From assembly GCF_048128805.1 (NCBI RefSeq), contig NC_136003.1, forward strand, positions 27,248,885 through 27,312,884: a stretch of 64,000 nt of DNA, in the 5' to 3' direction. A program made the translations under genes and the position numbers. Positions 23,501 to 39,960 of the stretch are shown here, piece after piece. Origin of the DNA: Centroberyx gerrardi. Lineage: Eukaryota > Chordata > Actinopteri > Beryciformes > Berycidae. The notes below the pieces were generated by a model. The model was not told where the DNA came from. It did not search any database and was given only the letters and a program-made list of their open reading frames with translations. Position 1 is the first letter of the stretch. Each line of letters opens with the position of its first letter.

Positions 23501-26500
23501 CCCTAACCCGGCCTGCAGAGCGGAGGGGGGGGGGGGGGGGGTTAATGAGCGGCGAGGCTGAACAAGTCTTTATCCTTCTGCTGCAAGTCCTGATGTGAAA
23601 CTGACATTTAAAGCCGCGGCTGCGTGGCTGTTTCTGCCTCCGCCGCATGTGACTTTAGCTTGTTAAAACTCGCATATGACTCTGTCATTCATGCAGACTT
23701 TGTAACGTGATTATTGATGGCGTCGGCTTAGTTAACCCTTTCCCTGTTTCCACGTCTTTCTGTAATGCTCTGTGAGGGCGATATGTAATTCTCTACTTAT
23801 TTAGGTGTTAAAGAAAGTAAATGAAAAGAATAAAGAAATTATAAAGGAAGGTTATAACAATAATAATGATAAAGAAAATAATAATAACAATAGTAATAAA
23901 GTCAATTCCATCCTTATTTACTCTTTAACTTCATACAAAACAACTTTATGAAGGATTATAATTAAGGGTGGAAGTAACGAATTACAATTATTTACATTTA
24001 CTGTAACTGTGTAGCTTTTTTGTGTACTTCAACTTTTTTGAGTATTTTTCAAATACAATATTTTTCAAAATTTCAATTTTACTTTTACTTAAGGTATGCT
24101 TTGACAGAGGTATTGTAGTCTACATTTTAAATCACTTACGGATAATAACCCTTACCATAAACATTACATCACAAACTGGACAATTTTGCATTGCAAGCAA
24201 ATAGAGGTAACATTAATAGGCTACATCATTAATTGTGACACCTTGGCATAATTACCGTAAACAAATGAGACCATGGTTTAGACGATTGGTAGCTTCTATC
24301 TCACACCAGTGGCATTGTTAGAGCTAATGTTTCTCTAAATTACTCCCTGGCACAAAGAGGATGTTGCTACTTCTCCCCCCTCCCCCTCCCCCTCCCCGGC
24401 GTCACTAGGGGTGCGTTTGTTTTCTTTGGCTTTACTGAAGGATAAATTAATTTACTTAAGGATAAACATGCGTGAAGTGATTTTCCATCGGCCTTTCACT
24501 CCTTCCACCATCTGCATCTGCTAAAAACTCTGAAAGCTTTAGCTCAGTTTGCTCTGGAAGAACAGCGCCTTCTTCCTGTTTCGTGCCATAAAGCAATCCA
24601 GCAGATTTCCCGCCAAATCCGACCTGGTGTATCGCAATAAATGTAAAATGCAGAGTAAAGGCTGGTAGAGGCCGACAATCTTCTCGGCGATGGTCTGGTT
24701 TGTTTACAGTAATTATACTAACGTCTCAAAATTAATATGATAACGATTTATTGACGTTAAAATGTTACACATAGCAGCTTTAACTAACTACAACATTAAA
24801 TGATCCTCAATGTAGCAATGTAATTGAATAAGTAGGATGGGCATTTATTATAATCGATCACACAATATTTTTTGCGCTAATTCACTTATTCACTTGTTTA
24901 TGCAGTTTATTTTGTCACATACATCATACAGTATATAACATGTTATTTTCAATAAACTCAGTAACTTTTACTTTGAGTACATTTTAAATGAGTTATGTTT
25001 TACTTTTACCCAAGTAGATTTTTACACCCGTCATTGGACTTCTACTCCCGTTAAATTAAAATGTCAGCAAAACACTTCTAGCCTACTTGAATAAGATAAT
25101 TTGGTTAGAATGAGGGAATTAAGTCATTAGCAGTTCATAAAGTGTTTGTTTCTCTTTTAGTATCCATAACTGATTCAAATGAAACTGGGCCACTTATGAA
25201 CTAATACTGTGGCTTTAAAACCTCAGATCCACATCATGGAGAGAGAGACAATAATTGCATTTAGCCTGGGGGTCTCTGTCTCTCATTGGTAGACAGTCAC
25301 GTGATAACCGGTAGCCAATCACTTTGAACTTTCTAGAACAATTAGAAAGCCTAGACAAGTAGGTCGCTGTCGATGAAGTGCCAGAGATAAGTTTTATTGC
25401 ATATTATTTGCGTTTATCGGTGTAATAAACTTCTCTTTATAAGGGCAACCTGTAAACTTCATGTTCAAAACCGTCCCAGCAGAATTTATCTAACTAAAGT
25501 AGGATGTAGGACTGAACACTAGACCAAACTTGTCTTAGAAATTAGTCTTTTCCATGGATGCAGTTGAGGGAAAACCCACCTAAACTCAGGTTACCCACCA
25601 GGTTCACCGCCTTTCTGACACTATTTCATAGTATATAGTAGGCTATTAAACTGATGTGAGTTGTTTGAGGATGGGGTTTTGTATAGGGAGTAAAGCATAA
25701 AAACGAAAATTGCTTTTTGTTCAAATTGGCCGTTGTTATTGCCTTATGATGGTCTCTCAGCGTTCTTGTCTTTACAAAAATACAGACTACTTAGAGTTAG
25801 AATGACTTTATGTGAGGAACCATTGCTTGGTTTCCTCTCGAGTTTGATATGAGGATATTCCGTTTTTTTCTTTCTTTCTTTCTTTTCCGTTTTTATTTAT
25901 TTATTTTTTTTTTAGATATTATTTATTATTTTAGATATTAGGCCTATATATAACTATAGGTCTAGTAAAGTAGTATACTTGCTTTTTGCTCATACTGGTG
26001 GTTATTACTGCCTTATGATGCACCGACAGGTCATAGTTTCCCCTCTAGTTTTATCTAGGCTACAATACATCACCTCTCTTCACATTAAAGAAGTATCTTA
26101 CCTTGTGTGATTCCTGTATGAGTCTCCTCACCACCTGCTTGATGTGCGGGCCGCTCTCCTTGGGTGGATGGGTGTACACCGACACCCGGGTCACCCCCTT
26201 GTAGAAGCCGCTGCTGCCCGGCCAGCCGATGTCCAGAGACGGGACCTCGGTGTCGGACATCTGGGGCCAGTAGGTGGAGTGGACCCCGGAGTCCGCGCTG
26301 CTGGACTCCTTGGACTTCTCGTGCTCGCCGGACTCGGAGTCGCTATCCGTGTCGTACTCGTTAAAAGTTTTCCGTATCCATTTAATTTCCCGGGCGGACA
26401 GAAAGTCCTTAACGTTGTCCTCCCGGAGCCGCATCTTGAAGGCGCCGTCGCCGTTCCTCAGCAGCTGCTCCAGGGCCGCGCGCTGCTCCTCGCTGTAGTA

Positions 26501-26575
26501 AAACTCCGGTCTGGACTCCGGGATCTTCTCGTTGACGTGCTCGTCGTCCATGCACATGAGCTGAGAGTCGGCCAT
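16940..26575 (-). CDS. fam83f: FAM83F-like DUF1669 protein (CK1 anchor, C-terminal CAAX)
   Basis: FAM83 proteins bind casein kinase 1 isoforms through the N-terminal DUF1669 (pseudo-phospholipase-D-like) domain and direct CK1 in the cell. Exons in transcript order are 26575-26102, 21502-21335, 20207-20086, 17894-17116 and 16989-16940. They join in frame to 530 aa. The start reads MADSQLMCMDDEHVNEK, as in FAM83F. DUF1669 fills about residues 15-300. The aspartate and paired phenylalanines that the family needs for CK1 binding are present: D245 in LVDGE, F279 and F283 in FFDNDF. Residues 300-510 are low-complexity, Ser/Pro/Lys-rich. The protein ends in a basic run and Cys-Ile-Gln-Ser, a prenylation box, as FAM83F does. 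FAM83G and FAM83E are the alternatives; YWP-SDTEVP, EQVDLYRE and the CAAX favour F. The gene converges with cyth4 and lies directly downstream of grap2, as in human. The first intron is about 4.6 kb and repeat-filled. Confidence 0.92.
17995..18145 (-). repeat. Interspersed repeat family A, copy 2 (fam83f intron 3)
   Basis: This is the reverse-complement relative of 1985-2105 (ggcggccctaagtggcag and the following segment). It is truncated. Confidence 0.5.
20462..20528. repeat. (AG)n microsatellite in fam83f intron 2
   Basis: Imperfect ACAGAG units pass into a pure AG run (about 20482-20528). In the transcript it is a (CU)n polypyrimidine stretch about 255 bases upstream of the exon 3 acceptor. 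Confidence 0.9.
21630..21990 (+). repeat. Interspersed repeat family A, copy 3, with telomere-like insert
   Basis: It matches 1825-2105 at both ends (acccaaattaaattctggtg and caaacagttacctctccct). In its middle is a short TTAGGG array at about 21786-21809. It lies in fam83f intron 1. Confidence 0.6.
22550..22860. repeat. Diverged CACTGCAAAAA-family relative (fam83f intron 1)
   Basis: It carries the internal motifs of the family (gagtcttaaatcttactttt, agtggagtaatctgcc, gaaacaagtgatattacctca). The ends are eroded. Confidence 0.45.
23966..25060. mobile_element. Fish DNA-element split by a second repeat (nested insertion)
   Basis: The left part begins agggtggaagtaacgaatta and continues with gtaactgtgtagcttttttg. 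The right part (about 24950-25050) has gtttTACTTTTACCCAAGTA and tttttacacccgtcattgga. Together they look like the two ends of a widespread fish transposon. The middle (24237-24782) is a copy of family B. Confidence 0.5.
24237..24782 (+). repeat. Interspersed repeat family B, copy 1
   Basis: About 545 bp starting ccttggcataattaccgtaa. It includes gacgattggtagcttctatc, ttccaccatctgcatctgct and gtttgtttacagtaattata. It aligns along its length with 51320-52203 and 60379-60860. Confidence 0.7.
25490..26060 (+). repeat. Interspersed repeat family C, copy 1
   Basis: It shares ATTAAACTGATGTGAGTT, tgccttatgatg and the tagtttcccctctagtttta segment with 41930-42180 and 47585-47890. This copy seems internally duplicated (two cttatgatg blocks). 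Confidence 0.5.
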
Positions 26576-26790
26576 AGCAGCTAGGTTTCCTCCGGTGAGC
26601 CCGAACCCCGCTGCTCCGAAACACCTTTACCTGTGTGCAGGTACGGTAGGTGCGCAGGTGACGTTCAGCCTCCCAGAAGGAGGCTGGGGGCGGGGCTAAC
26701 GGCTGCTGGGAGTGAATGTAACAAATCAAGCCAGACAGAATCTACACACACAACTTCCGGTCACCACTTTCAAAATAAAATCCGTAGGCC
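26576..26790 (-). promoter_or_regulatory. fam83f 5' flank and presumed core promoter
   Basis: The bases just upstream of the fam83f ATG are GC-rich compared with the surrounding DNA and have no TATA box. An ETS-type ACTTCCGG lies at 26753-26760, followed by TTTCAAAATAAAA. The promoter assignment rests on position and composition only. Confidence 0.3.
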
Positions 26791-26839
26791 CTATTGTCAT
26801 TGGATTGGAAGTCTATTGTTTTTGGAGTAGCCAAAACTG

Positions 26840-28778
26840 GCCGTGTTCACACTGTCTTGCTAACAACTATTTCCTGGTGCGTTTTGTACATTTATTGTAC
26901 ATTGTGACCTCTCACAGAGATTAATAGCCTATGTAATCCAATCTAGAAATAACAGAATGAAATGCAGTATGAAATGTAAAAAAAAAAGCACTTAAAATAT
27001 CAAATAGGACCCTACCAAAGTCATTTGTTTGTTTACCATGGTAGTTTCCATTTCCATTTTACAGTAACTAAGAAAAAATCTGTTTCTATACCAGATAAGC
27101 AAGCATTCAGTCAGTGTCGATATTTCTAGATTATGTTACTTGGTTTATACAAAATAGCTAGTAAATAGCTAGTACATCTACAAGTTTGCTGATGTGGCTA
27201 GCGGTTAGAAAGGGGAAGGTCTCGCACCAAGTGGACTGAAATTTGGAAGCGTATTTCTTCTTCTTGGGACCCGTTTCATCCACTTTCAGCAGCAAACTGA
27301 GCGGAGCGGAGGGCTTGAGCGAGCGCAGTGACGAGTGACGCACGTCAGGCAGGGTCGTTTGCGCCTGCTCACCTCTGCCTCTGGGTTGGGTTGCCAGGTA
27401 CCATGACACATATCCCACACAGAAACTGAGAAACACCCATTTGATTTGTATCACTATGAAATCGAGAGATTAACGGGAGAAATTACCAATCGGGAGCACA
27501 GCGGGAGAAAGGGTTAAAAATAGGGAGACTCCCGCGAAAATTGGGAGTGTTGGCAGGTATGCCAAGGAGCTGGTCTTTGGTCTAAATAAACCTTAGATAT
27601 ATTAATGTAAGACATCTGCAGCAGAAGGCCATAACTTTTCCATTAATGCCAAGTCATCAAGAGCAGACTCTATGAGGCTTTTATTTTGAAGGCCAACTCG
27701 CCGTACTTCCGGTCTTATTCTGGTTATCTCTGGCTCGCTTGACGCAACTTGACAACATCAGTGGTGAGAGGTCGTGCTTGAACTTGGGAAAAATAATTAG
27801 TAATCCTATAATAACTATAGCTATTTCAGAAGGATACTATAGGCCTACAAATATCACAGCAAAGCTATAAAATATCTATATAAGAATATTGGAGTGACAC
27901 CATAGGAGATAAAAAATACCAAGTAGGCTACAATATGATCACTATAATCTCATTATTGATTACCACAGACACAATGAGCCCCTATAGGAAATATTATAGG
28001 AATATTATTGTTTTTTGTTAGGTTGCATTTCCCCAGAAGGCCCACCTCATTCAGACTTAGTATTGTAGCATATAACATACTGTACATATTCACCATGAAA
28101 TCACTGACGAAAATAATTTTATTTCCATGTGAAAGTAATGCGAGAAAGTTACATGTCTATGTGAAGCATGGAAATTTAATGAGAAATCTATTAAAGTTAT
28201 CACACAAAACTGTGAATACAAATTACAGCATGACTGAGAAACCAAGAGCAGAAAAAAGTAGGCTGTAGGCTACTGTACTGAATTACAATCAATTCATCAA
28301 TCAGTGATTGCAGCAGAATGGCAAAGGAGCGTTTTTGCAAATAAATACCTAGTGACAGACACCAAATAATACAAAATATAAAACAGTCAACCGTACCATT
28401 TTGCTGTTATTAGATAGTTTTTGTGTGCTGGGTAAACATGCACCAGGTCAGAGGAGATTCCTGTTGGTGTTTTCTCCGCTCCTGGACACAAAAAGTACTA
28501 AATATTCTATAAAACGTGAACAAAAACACCACGCTGAATCACAACACAAATGTGAACGTTAAACTAAAACACTAATTGTCTCGCAGTCCATTGGGTGCCA
28601 GTGTCTTGATGAAGTTATGGTGCGTCACAGAAGATGAGTCACTAATTGCTCTTATCTTTCGTGTTCATCCCGCTCGAGCTGCTCAGAAACGCACGCTCAT
28701 GGCCTGTATACGCACCTGGTGAGCGAGTCTAAAAAAATCGGTGTGGGTGTTGTCAGCGCGCCGCCCGGAGGGGGTTTC
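26840..28778. other. Intergenic gap between grap2 stop and fam83f start
   Basis: About 2 kb with no supported exon. It holds the DNA-transposon fragment at 27170-27566. The grap2 3' UTR should lie at its right side; a reverse-strand AATAAA (TTTATT on +) occurs near 28117, but its use is not certain. Confidence 0.4.
27170..27566 (-). mobile_element. DNA-transposon 5' fragment with start of a zinc-finger/hAT-like ORF
   Basis: Read on the minus strand, it starts CATACCTGCCAACACTCCC, a terminus common in fish transposons. About 260 bases on it encodes KKKKYASKFQSTWCETFPFL, which resembles the N-terminus of hAT-type element proteins. It is truncated after about 35 codons. Class assignment is by resemblance only. 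Confidence 0.45.
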
Positions 28779-33752
<4,974 letters not shown>

Positions 33753-34449
33753 TTAGTGGACGGAGAAAAGGGGATCGCCAGAGGGTCCGCGCCGAGTCTT
33801 TCTAAGGAGAGAGAAAGGGGAAGAAGAGGGTTGAAGGGGGTCAAGTGTAAAAAAAAACGTAAACGTCGGCTGTTCAGTAAAGGGTCGAAATCTACAGGCT
33901 TCATCAACGCTGTCAAAAAGAAAGTGATGGAGCTGCAGGGAATCAAAAGTGTTTTCTGATGTTAACAGATCAAGCAGCAGCAAGTACACGAACTAACTTC
34001 AAAAGGCGTGTGAAATCGAATCTATAACATCGGAGGCGCTTCTCCCTCTGAGGTGTCATCATGGTATTACTCTTTATCTGCTGGTGCACTGCAGAATACA
34101 GATACATCCTCCAAAGATAGCGCCAGTCTTTTAGAGCAGCGGTTTATCAACTTGGGGGGGGGGGGGATTGGGAGGGGTCGCGCAAGATGATTTACAGATA
34201 AGAAATACATTTCTAGATGTATTATCGTGTTTCTAATCTTTGTGAGAAACACCTTTAACTTGTGAAAGGTGCGTGTGTGCAGCTTCTACGCTTCTTAGAA
34301 TAGTCAATAAAGTGAAATAGCCAGTTACGGGAAAATAGAAAAAAATAACACTCTATGCATTTAAACCTGCAAACTGGGTAAAAAAAAAAAAAAGTTTGGA
34401 AGATTGAGACCCACTGTTTAAGATTGCCTTACCCTAATATATAGCAAGA

Positions 34450-35056
34450 ATTAGAGGATTCATGCCCAAACGAGACTGAGAAAAGCTCATCCACGCCTTT
34501 ATCTCTAGTAGGTTGGGCAACTGTAATGGTCTTTTGTCGGGTTTTACCCCAAAAAAACAGCTCATTCAGATCTCTGCTGCTGGAGTTCTGACTAAAACTA
34601 AGAAAGTTGCACATATTGCACCAGTTCTCAGCGCTCTGCACTTGTTCCCAGTTTGTCGAAGAATTGATTTCAAATTACTGTTGGTCGTCTACAAATCGCT
34701 CAATGGTCTAGACCGCAATGCACCTCTGACTTGCTCTTACCATATGATGAAACCTCTAAACCCCTCAGGTCATCTGGGACCGGTCTGATAACTATTCCCA
34801 GAGTTAAAACGAAAGCATGGTGAGGCAGCGTTTAGACTTTTAAAACTAGGCTTAAAACATTTTTTTGTTCTGCACTGCCTATGCAACTTGATCTTTATTC
34901 TCTTTTTATGCAATTTAATGCTTTATTCTCTCTTCATATCCACTTTATTATCTCTTTTTTTATTTATCTTATATATCTTTGTCTTATATATCTTGTATAA
35001 AGCACTGTGAATTGCCTTTGTGTACGAAATGTGCTTTATAAATAAACTTGCCTTGC
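34450..35056 (+). mobile_element. L2-type LINE 3' fragment
   Basis: One frame reads LIQISAAGVLTKTKKVAHIA, then PVLSALHLFPVCRRIDFKLL and VVYKSLNGL, the conserved ORF2 C-terminus. The 3' UTR ends GCTTTATAAATAAACTTGCC, the usual L2-clade end. Stops and frameshifts make it inactive. Confidence 0.75.
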
Positions 35057-36105
35057 CCAAACAATAATTTCGTGACAGCGAGTGCCAAGTTCTGCCCAAA
35101 ACGGGAATTCAACTGACAAACTCTCCACCTCGGGGTAAATACAGTTTGTTCTCCATGATGCCAATGAGCTGCTTGAATTATTTATATCTGAACATGAGTT
35201 AACAACAGTACATCTGCACATGGGGCAGAACAGAGACAAAAGCGGCATTCTTCACGATATACAGTTCATTTTAAAACAACTATTCTTTCTTTTTTACACA
35301 ATAGTTTTAATCCTTCAGCATTTGATTCGGTTTTCAGGTGAACACAATGGAAAGGCAGGAAAGAAACAAGAGAGATGTAACAGCATACGGTATGATGAGC
35401 TAAATTCACACCTGGCATGCAAACACAGTATACACAGTATGCCAGCAGTGTGCATTAATCCACTCCAAATCCGTTTTAGCCTGATGAGAACTTTACTCCA
35501 TTTGCATACAGTTATACAGTAATATACAGTAATATAACAATAAAATTCAAACAATTTACATTAGGAATTCGAATTTTAGGAGGAATACTGTGTGGATGTT
35601 GAGTTTGAAAACACCAAAATTCAGATTTAACCATCTTGTTTGCAGCGAATCTGAGAAGTGTTACATCAGTGCATCAGCAATACACTTCTAATAGAGTCCA
35701 TTAAACTTTTCTTTTCTTGGTTTCAAATCAATATCGTGTTTTGAAAAACTCTTTTCTGTGAGCCAAAATCACACTGCACTTGCACAAAACTACAAAACAA
35801 ACAAATAGACTATGGTTTGTATTTGGCTTCCATTATAGATTCATGTTTGCTTTCATTATAGCAACATGTTATTTCTGGCTGGTGTTGGTCATGATAGTGG
35901 TTTCTGGCCCATCTGTAGCAGCAAACTGGGAGTTGAGTTGGAGTGAATTACTTGTCAAACTCAGCCTGCAGGTTACACACTCCAGATATGAATGAAATAA
36001 AGGAACTGGAAAATCATTTTAAAATAGGTAGAGTCACACAAGCGACTTCCCTATTTGTTACTGTTTACGTACAGATACACAAACTGACATGAGGAGCGGG
36101 ATGTG

Positions 36106-36142
36106 TGCGTGTGTGTGTGCGTGTGTGTGTGTGTGTGTGTGT
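36106..36142. repeat. (GT)n microsatellite
   Basis: A GT run with two GC interruptions at its left end. Confidence 0.85.
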
Positions 36143-37169
36143 GAGAGGGGAGGTGGGGGGGTGTATGTGGAGGTCAACACATCATTAGGGAAAATGCAAT
36201 TCTCCAATTAAAAGAGCAAAGCGAAACCTCTGAAACACTGGTCGAATTTCGAGAACATGAGCTGCCTCTCCTCCTGTCAGGGTTCCAATCCCATGATAGC
36301 AATTATTTTTGATATTTCAGTCGGTTATTTTCCCACAGACTTGAATAAACCGTTTGCTCTGTTTGTGATAAAGGGGGGATGTGGTGAGGATCATGAAAAA
36401 CCCATACTCTAATTATCTCATAAAGCTTCATTTAATCTGCTGCACTACAACAGTGTTATCTCCTTCCTGATCCTGATGTACTGTAGTGGAGCTGAAGCTG
36501 CTGCAGTGAAATGCCCGCTGTATTCCCTCTGCCTATGAGAGCCAGTCTCATTCATGGCAGATATGGATGTGGAAAACGATAACGCAGTAACTCAAAGACC
36601 TCTGATTATGTTCCTGGATGCACAAATAAGGGAAATCTAATTCAATTACATGTACAAAGTTCTCGCTTAACATACAAAGTCCTTTCATTCATGCACATTA
36701 GGGTTTTTTTTTCTCTTCACCTTCCTAAATCGGGGACATCTAGGCCATCTCTCTCTCTAAAGTCAACATAATATAGTTACTTATTGGTGGAAAAAGGTCT
36801 CATGTCAGCTTCCGCATGATAACAACAACAAGAGGACCCTTTGGAGAAGCATGCAGGAGGTCAGCAGCGGGAAGTGACGCCATCACACATTCCATCAGCC
36901 AGGCTGTCCAGTCCACCAGCTGAGCACTTCAGTTGTATACAGTTTGCATTCAGCTGTGTAAAGTTTGCACTCAGGCGCATCTGAGCGGAGCAATTCAAGT
37001 CCCCCGATAATAAACAGCGTATCAGGCAGTAAACCGGCATGCAGCATGCAAATCAATGCAATAACTCCCTGGCAACATATCGCCATCTTAACAAGTCATT
37101 TAGTCTGTTATTGAGTTGTAAAATTGGCATTCTCTTAAAATACATGAAAACATCTGCTATTGGCATTAG

Positions 37170-37345
37170 ATAATTTCACTTGTTTCCAATGCAAATCAAC
37201 TTGTTTCAAAAGTTTTGAAACAAGCTGCATTGGAAACAAGTGGAGTTATCTCACCTCACTGAGTCTACAAAAATAAGATTTGAAGGCTGAATATGAGACT
37301 AAATGACTTGTTAATATGGATGTTTTTTGCACTGCAAAATTACAC
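37170..37345. repeat. Diverged CACTGCAAAAA-family relative
   Basis: It contains a short internal palindrome (TTGTTTCAAAAGTTTTGAAACAA, split as arms TTGTTTCAAAA and TTTTGAAACAA) and tggagttatctcacctcact. It ends TTTTTTGCACTGCAAAA. Confidence 0.5.
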
Positions 37346-37685
37346 TGACAGAGGACCTTAAGCATCAACAGTCTACACAGATGTGTCGAGCCAGCACGCG
37401 TTATTTAGGCCTACAAAGAGAGAGATTGAGAGATTGGAAAATGCTGGCATGAATTCAAAGGCATTGGCCAAAGTAATACCATAAAACCTCCACAGCTTTC
37501 TGCTCTCAGACCGAGTGTGTTGTTGAACACGCCAAGATAAACACCTTCAGACAGAAATTCCTTTTTTTGTGATGCTGTAGGACGGCGGTGAGTGTAAAAC
37601 AGCTGAAGAAGAGCGCTGAAAATGAGCCAGAGAGCATTTGGATGCCATACAAGAAGATGAACCTGGGAGAAAATAATGTTGTGCA

Positions 37686-37686
<1 letters not shown>

Positions 37687-37742
<56 letters not shown>

Positions 37743-37747
37743 TCTCA
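37687..37747. repeat. (CT)n microsatellite
   Basis: About 30 CT units with a single interruption. Confidence 0.9.
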
Positions 37748-38047
37748 GGCCGATATCCCATGAGCCTTCCTGGCTGGAGGATCACTGCACACCGGTGAGA
37801 GGGGACGTGAGAGGTCGTGTCTTTTTGGGGGTATTTGATTCGTTTGGAATATATTTTCTTTTTCTTCTCATATACCAGTGATAACGGATAATTATCACTG
37901 AGGCTAACCCCGAAAATATCAAAGAATTACAAGGGGGATCCTCAGTCACAAAATCAAAGGCTGGCTGCTTTACTAAACTACTGGCAAAAACAAAAAAAAA
38001 CACAACATTTGCACAGATATTACACAGTCTCATACTTTTACAGTCTT

Positions 38048-38086
38048 TAAAGTGTTTCAGTTGAACGGTTCAACTGAAGCACTTTG
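38048..38086. repeat. Short perfect inverted repeat (hairpin 1)
   Basis: Arms TTCAGTTGAAC (38056-38066) and its exact complement (38068-38078) are separated by one base. Pairing extends outward to 18 bp with one mismatch. Confidence 0.85.
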
Positions 38087-38144
38087 AAGCACTTTGTAGG
38101 CAGGCAGGTGTTTTAATACCAGGGAGGGGCCTTTTTACTTAAAC

Positions 38145-38220
38145 TGTAGATAAGGGAATGAAACCCCATGCAACACTGCAAGCAAACAGTGTTGCATGGG
38201 GTTTCATTGCCTTATCTACA
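38145..38220. repeat. 34-bp stem hairpin with 8-base loop (hairpin 2)
   Basis: The left arm 38145-38178 and right arm 38187-38220 pair at 33 of 34 positions. The loop is CAAGCAAA. The core arm is AAACCCCATGCAACACTG. Confidence 0.9.
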
Positions 38221-38627
38221 GGTTTTTTTTTTCTCCTTTTGCACCCGCACAACCAACTGGTCTGGTGTGCAGATTTCCATTTTTTTTTTACCAGATTAGA
38301 GCAGAGGCAGGCAGATGAAACTTTTGCACGTTTGACTTCTTTTCTGCAACGAACCGCCCAAACTGTGAATCAAACCTCTGCCTGGACACTGGACTCTGTC
38401 ATTGCCTGTGTAAAATCTACTTCAGCGGTTGCATCAGCGGCTTTTGACCCTTTTGCAGCTTAGAGGTTTTTGCTGAAGAAGACACAAAACCACTGCAGGT
38501 ACAGCTCATCGCCACAGTTGCAGGTCAGGTGAAACGGCAGAGAAAGCAAGGCAAAGCATGTCAACAGAGATGCAAATAAAACCAGGTCACCCATCGGAGC
38601 GCGGGCAGTCCCCTTCTCTCACAGCAT

Positions 38628-38760
38628 TTAGATTTCAGGTGTTTTGCTGACGCTGTTATCCAGAGCAACCTGCAGGTAAGGGAGCAGGTAAAGGATCAAA
38701 CCTGGGACCTTGTGGTTTACGGGACAGGCTCTCGAAACCATCCGCCCTGTCCTGCCTCCC
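38628..38760 (-). repeat. SINE remnant, reverse orientation
   Basis: ttgctgacgctgttatccag, then caacctgcag and cctgggaccttgtggtttac, is a decayed copy of the fish tRNA-SINE type read from its 3' side. A smaller trace lies at 42445-42475 (ggcagacgcttttatccaaa). Confidence 0.5.
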
Positions 38761-39691
38761 TCTCAGCATCGACCAGTTAGCCAAGGCTGTTACCGTCTTA
38801 TTCACACATACGGATACAGACGGTGAGGTGCTGGGGAAGATATTTCACACCCAGGGACTGAATGCGGGTCGCTCACAGCTTTGGCATCAGAGGAGGATCA
38901 GGGCGCTGACCTCTGACCCTCATGCCTGACCTCTCTGGTGACAGACACACAAGGAGGTCTCGGGGGGAAAACGCTAAGAAAACAAGCTGATCCTAAAAAT
39001 TATGAAAAAAATAGAATAGAGTTTTGCTAAGTTATGATATATTTCCAACTCGGAGACTCTACAGACTGCTTGAGACTCTTCTCAAAAAACCTAAACACAA
39101 AACATCTTTCCAATACTACTCGCATTGATGTATTTCGTTGCTTGAATTAACTCACTTCTGACTGGTTTATTGAGTTATTACCTTGGTGGATCCTCACTCC
39201 AACAATAGCCTTTGAAAGCACTTCCCCTCTGCCAGGGTTAAAATGTGTAACTGGCAGCACTGAGGAACAAACTAGCTATTTCGAAACAAGAGGATCTGGT
39301 CAATTAGACCAGAAATTAGATGTGTACACCTGTCTTTGTCTGTGTTCAAGAATAGTTGGGGGCTGCAGTACATGCACAGCGTGGACAGTAGGCATATGAC
39401 CAGTTATAAACAATTCAAAATGCCTAATTATCTCTTTAATGTGGTGCTGGCTACTGCAGATACAGCAGAGATTTCTCTCAAAAAAGGCAGCAGTAATTCA
39501 TACAGTGAAAACGACATGAATAGAAGTAATAAAGAGTTGAACTTCAGTGATTTCATATGGATGTGGACGATAGAGGCGTGACAAATAGAGAGAAAGGGAA
39601 AGAGAAGTGAGTTGCACTTGCAAGAGAGTAAAAAAAAAAGACCTTAAATGAAGTTTCCTGAGATTTAATAAAACGACTTCCTTAAGCTTAC

Positions 39692-39960
39692 CTTGCCTCC
39701 TTTCCAAGTACCGGAGCTGAGTGTAATTTCTGGGAAGTTTATTCTAAGGCTGGCCTCTTCTCCCTCCAGAGCGTGAACGGCATATTTGTAAGTCATACAA
39801 GTTTACAACAATAAATAACAGTCCTGGCGGTGACGTAGTGAAAAAAAAGGATTGTCCCTCGGCGGATTATTAATTTCTGAAAGTCCCTGAAACCCTGCAG
39901 AGGAAGATGAGCTCCGTGTTCCTCTTGCAAAACACACAGATCTGCTGTGGACGCCGCTCC
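39692..39960 (-). other. Possible untranslated first exon of grap2
   Basis: On the minus strand a consensus donor, GGCAAG then GTAAGC, ends a stretch at 39692. The stretch runs up to a somewhat GC-richer region near 39.9-40.0 kb. The ATG exon of grap2 begins with an acceptor at 33743, so a noncoding exon upstream is expected. The far boundary is a guess, and other upstream donors could serve. Confidence 0.22.

Noticed and set aside
26144..26584. 146-codon + strand ORF
   Set aside because: Antisense of fam83f exon 1.
38145..38220. Confident microRNA gene
   Set aside because: The stem is too perfect and has no known mature sequence; kept as a hairpin finding only.
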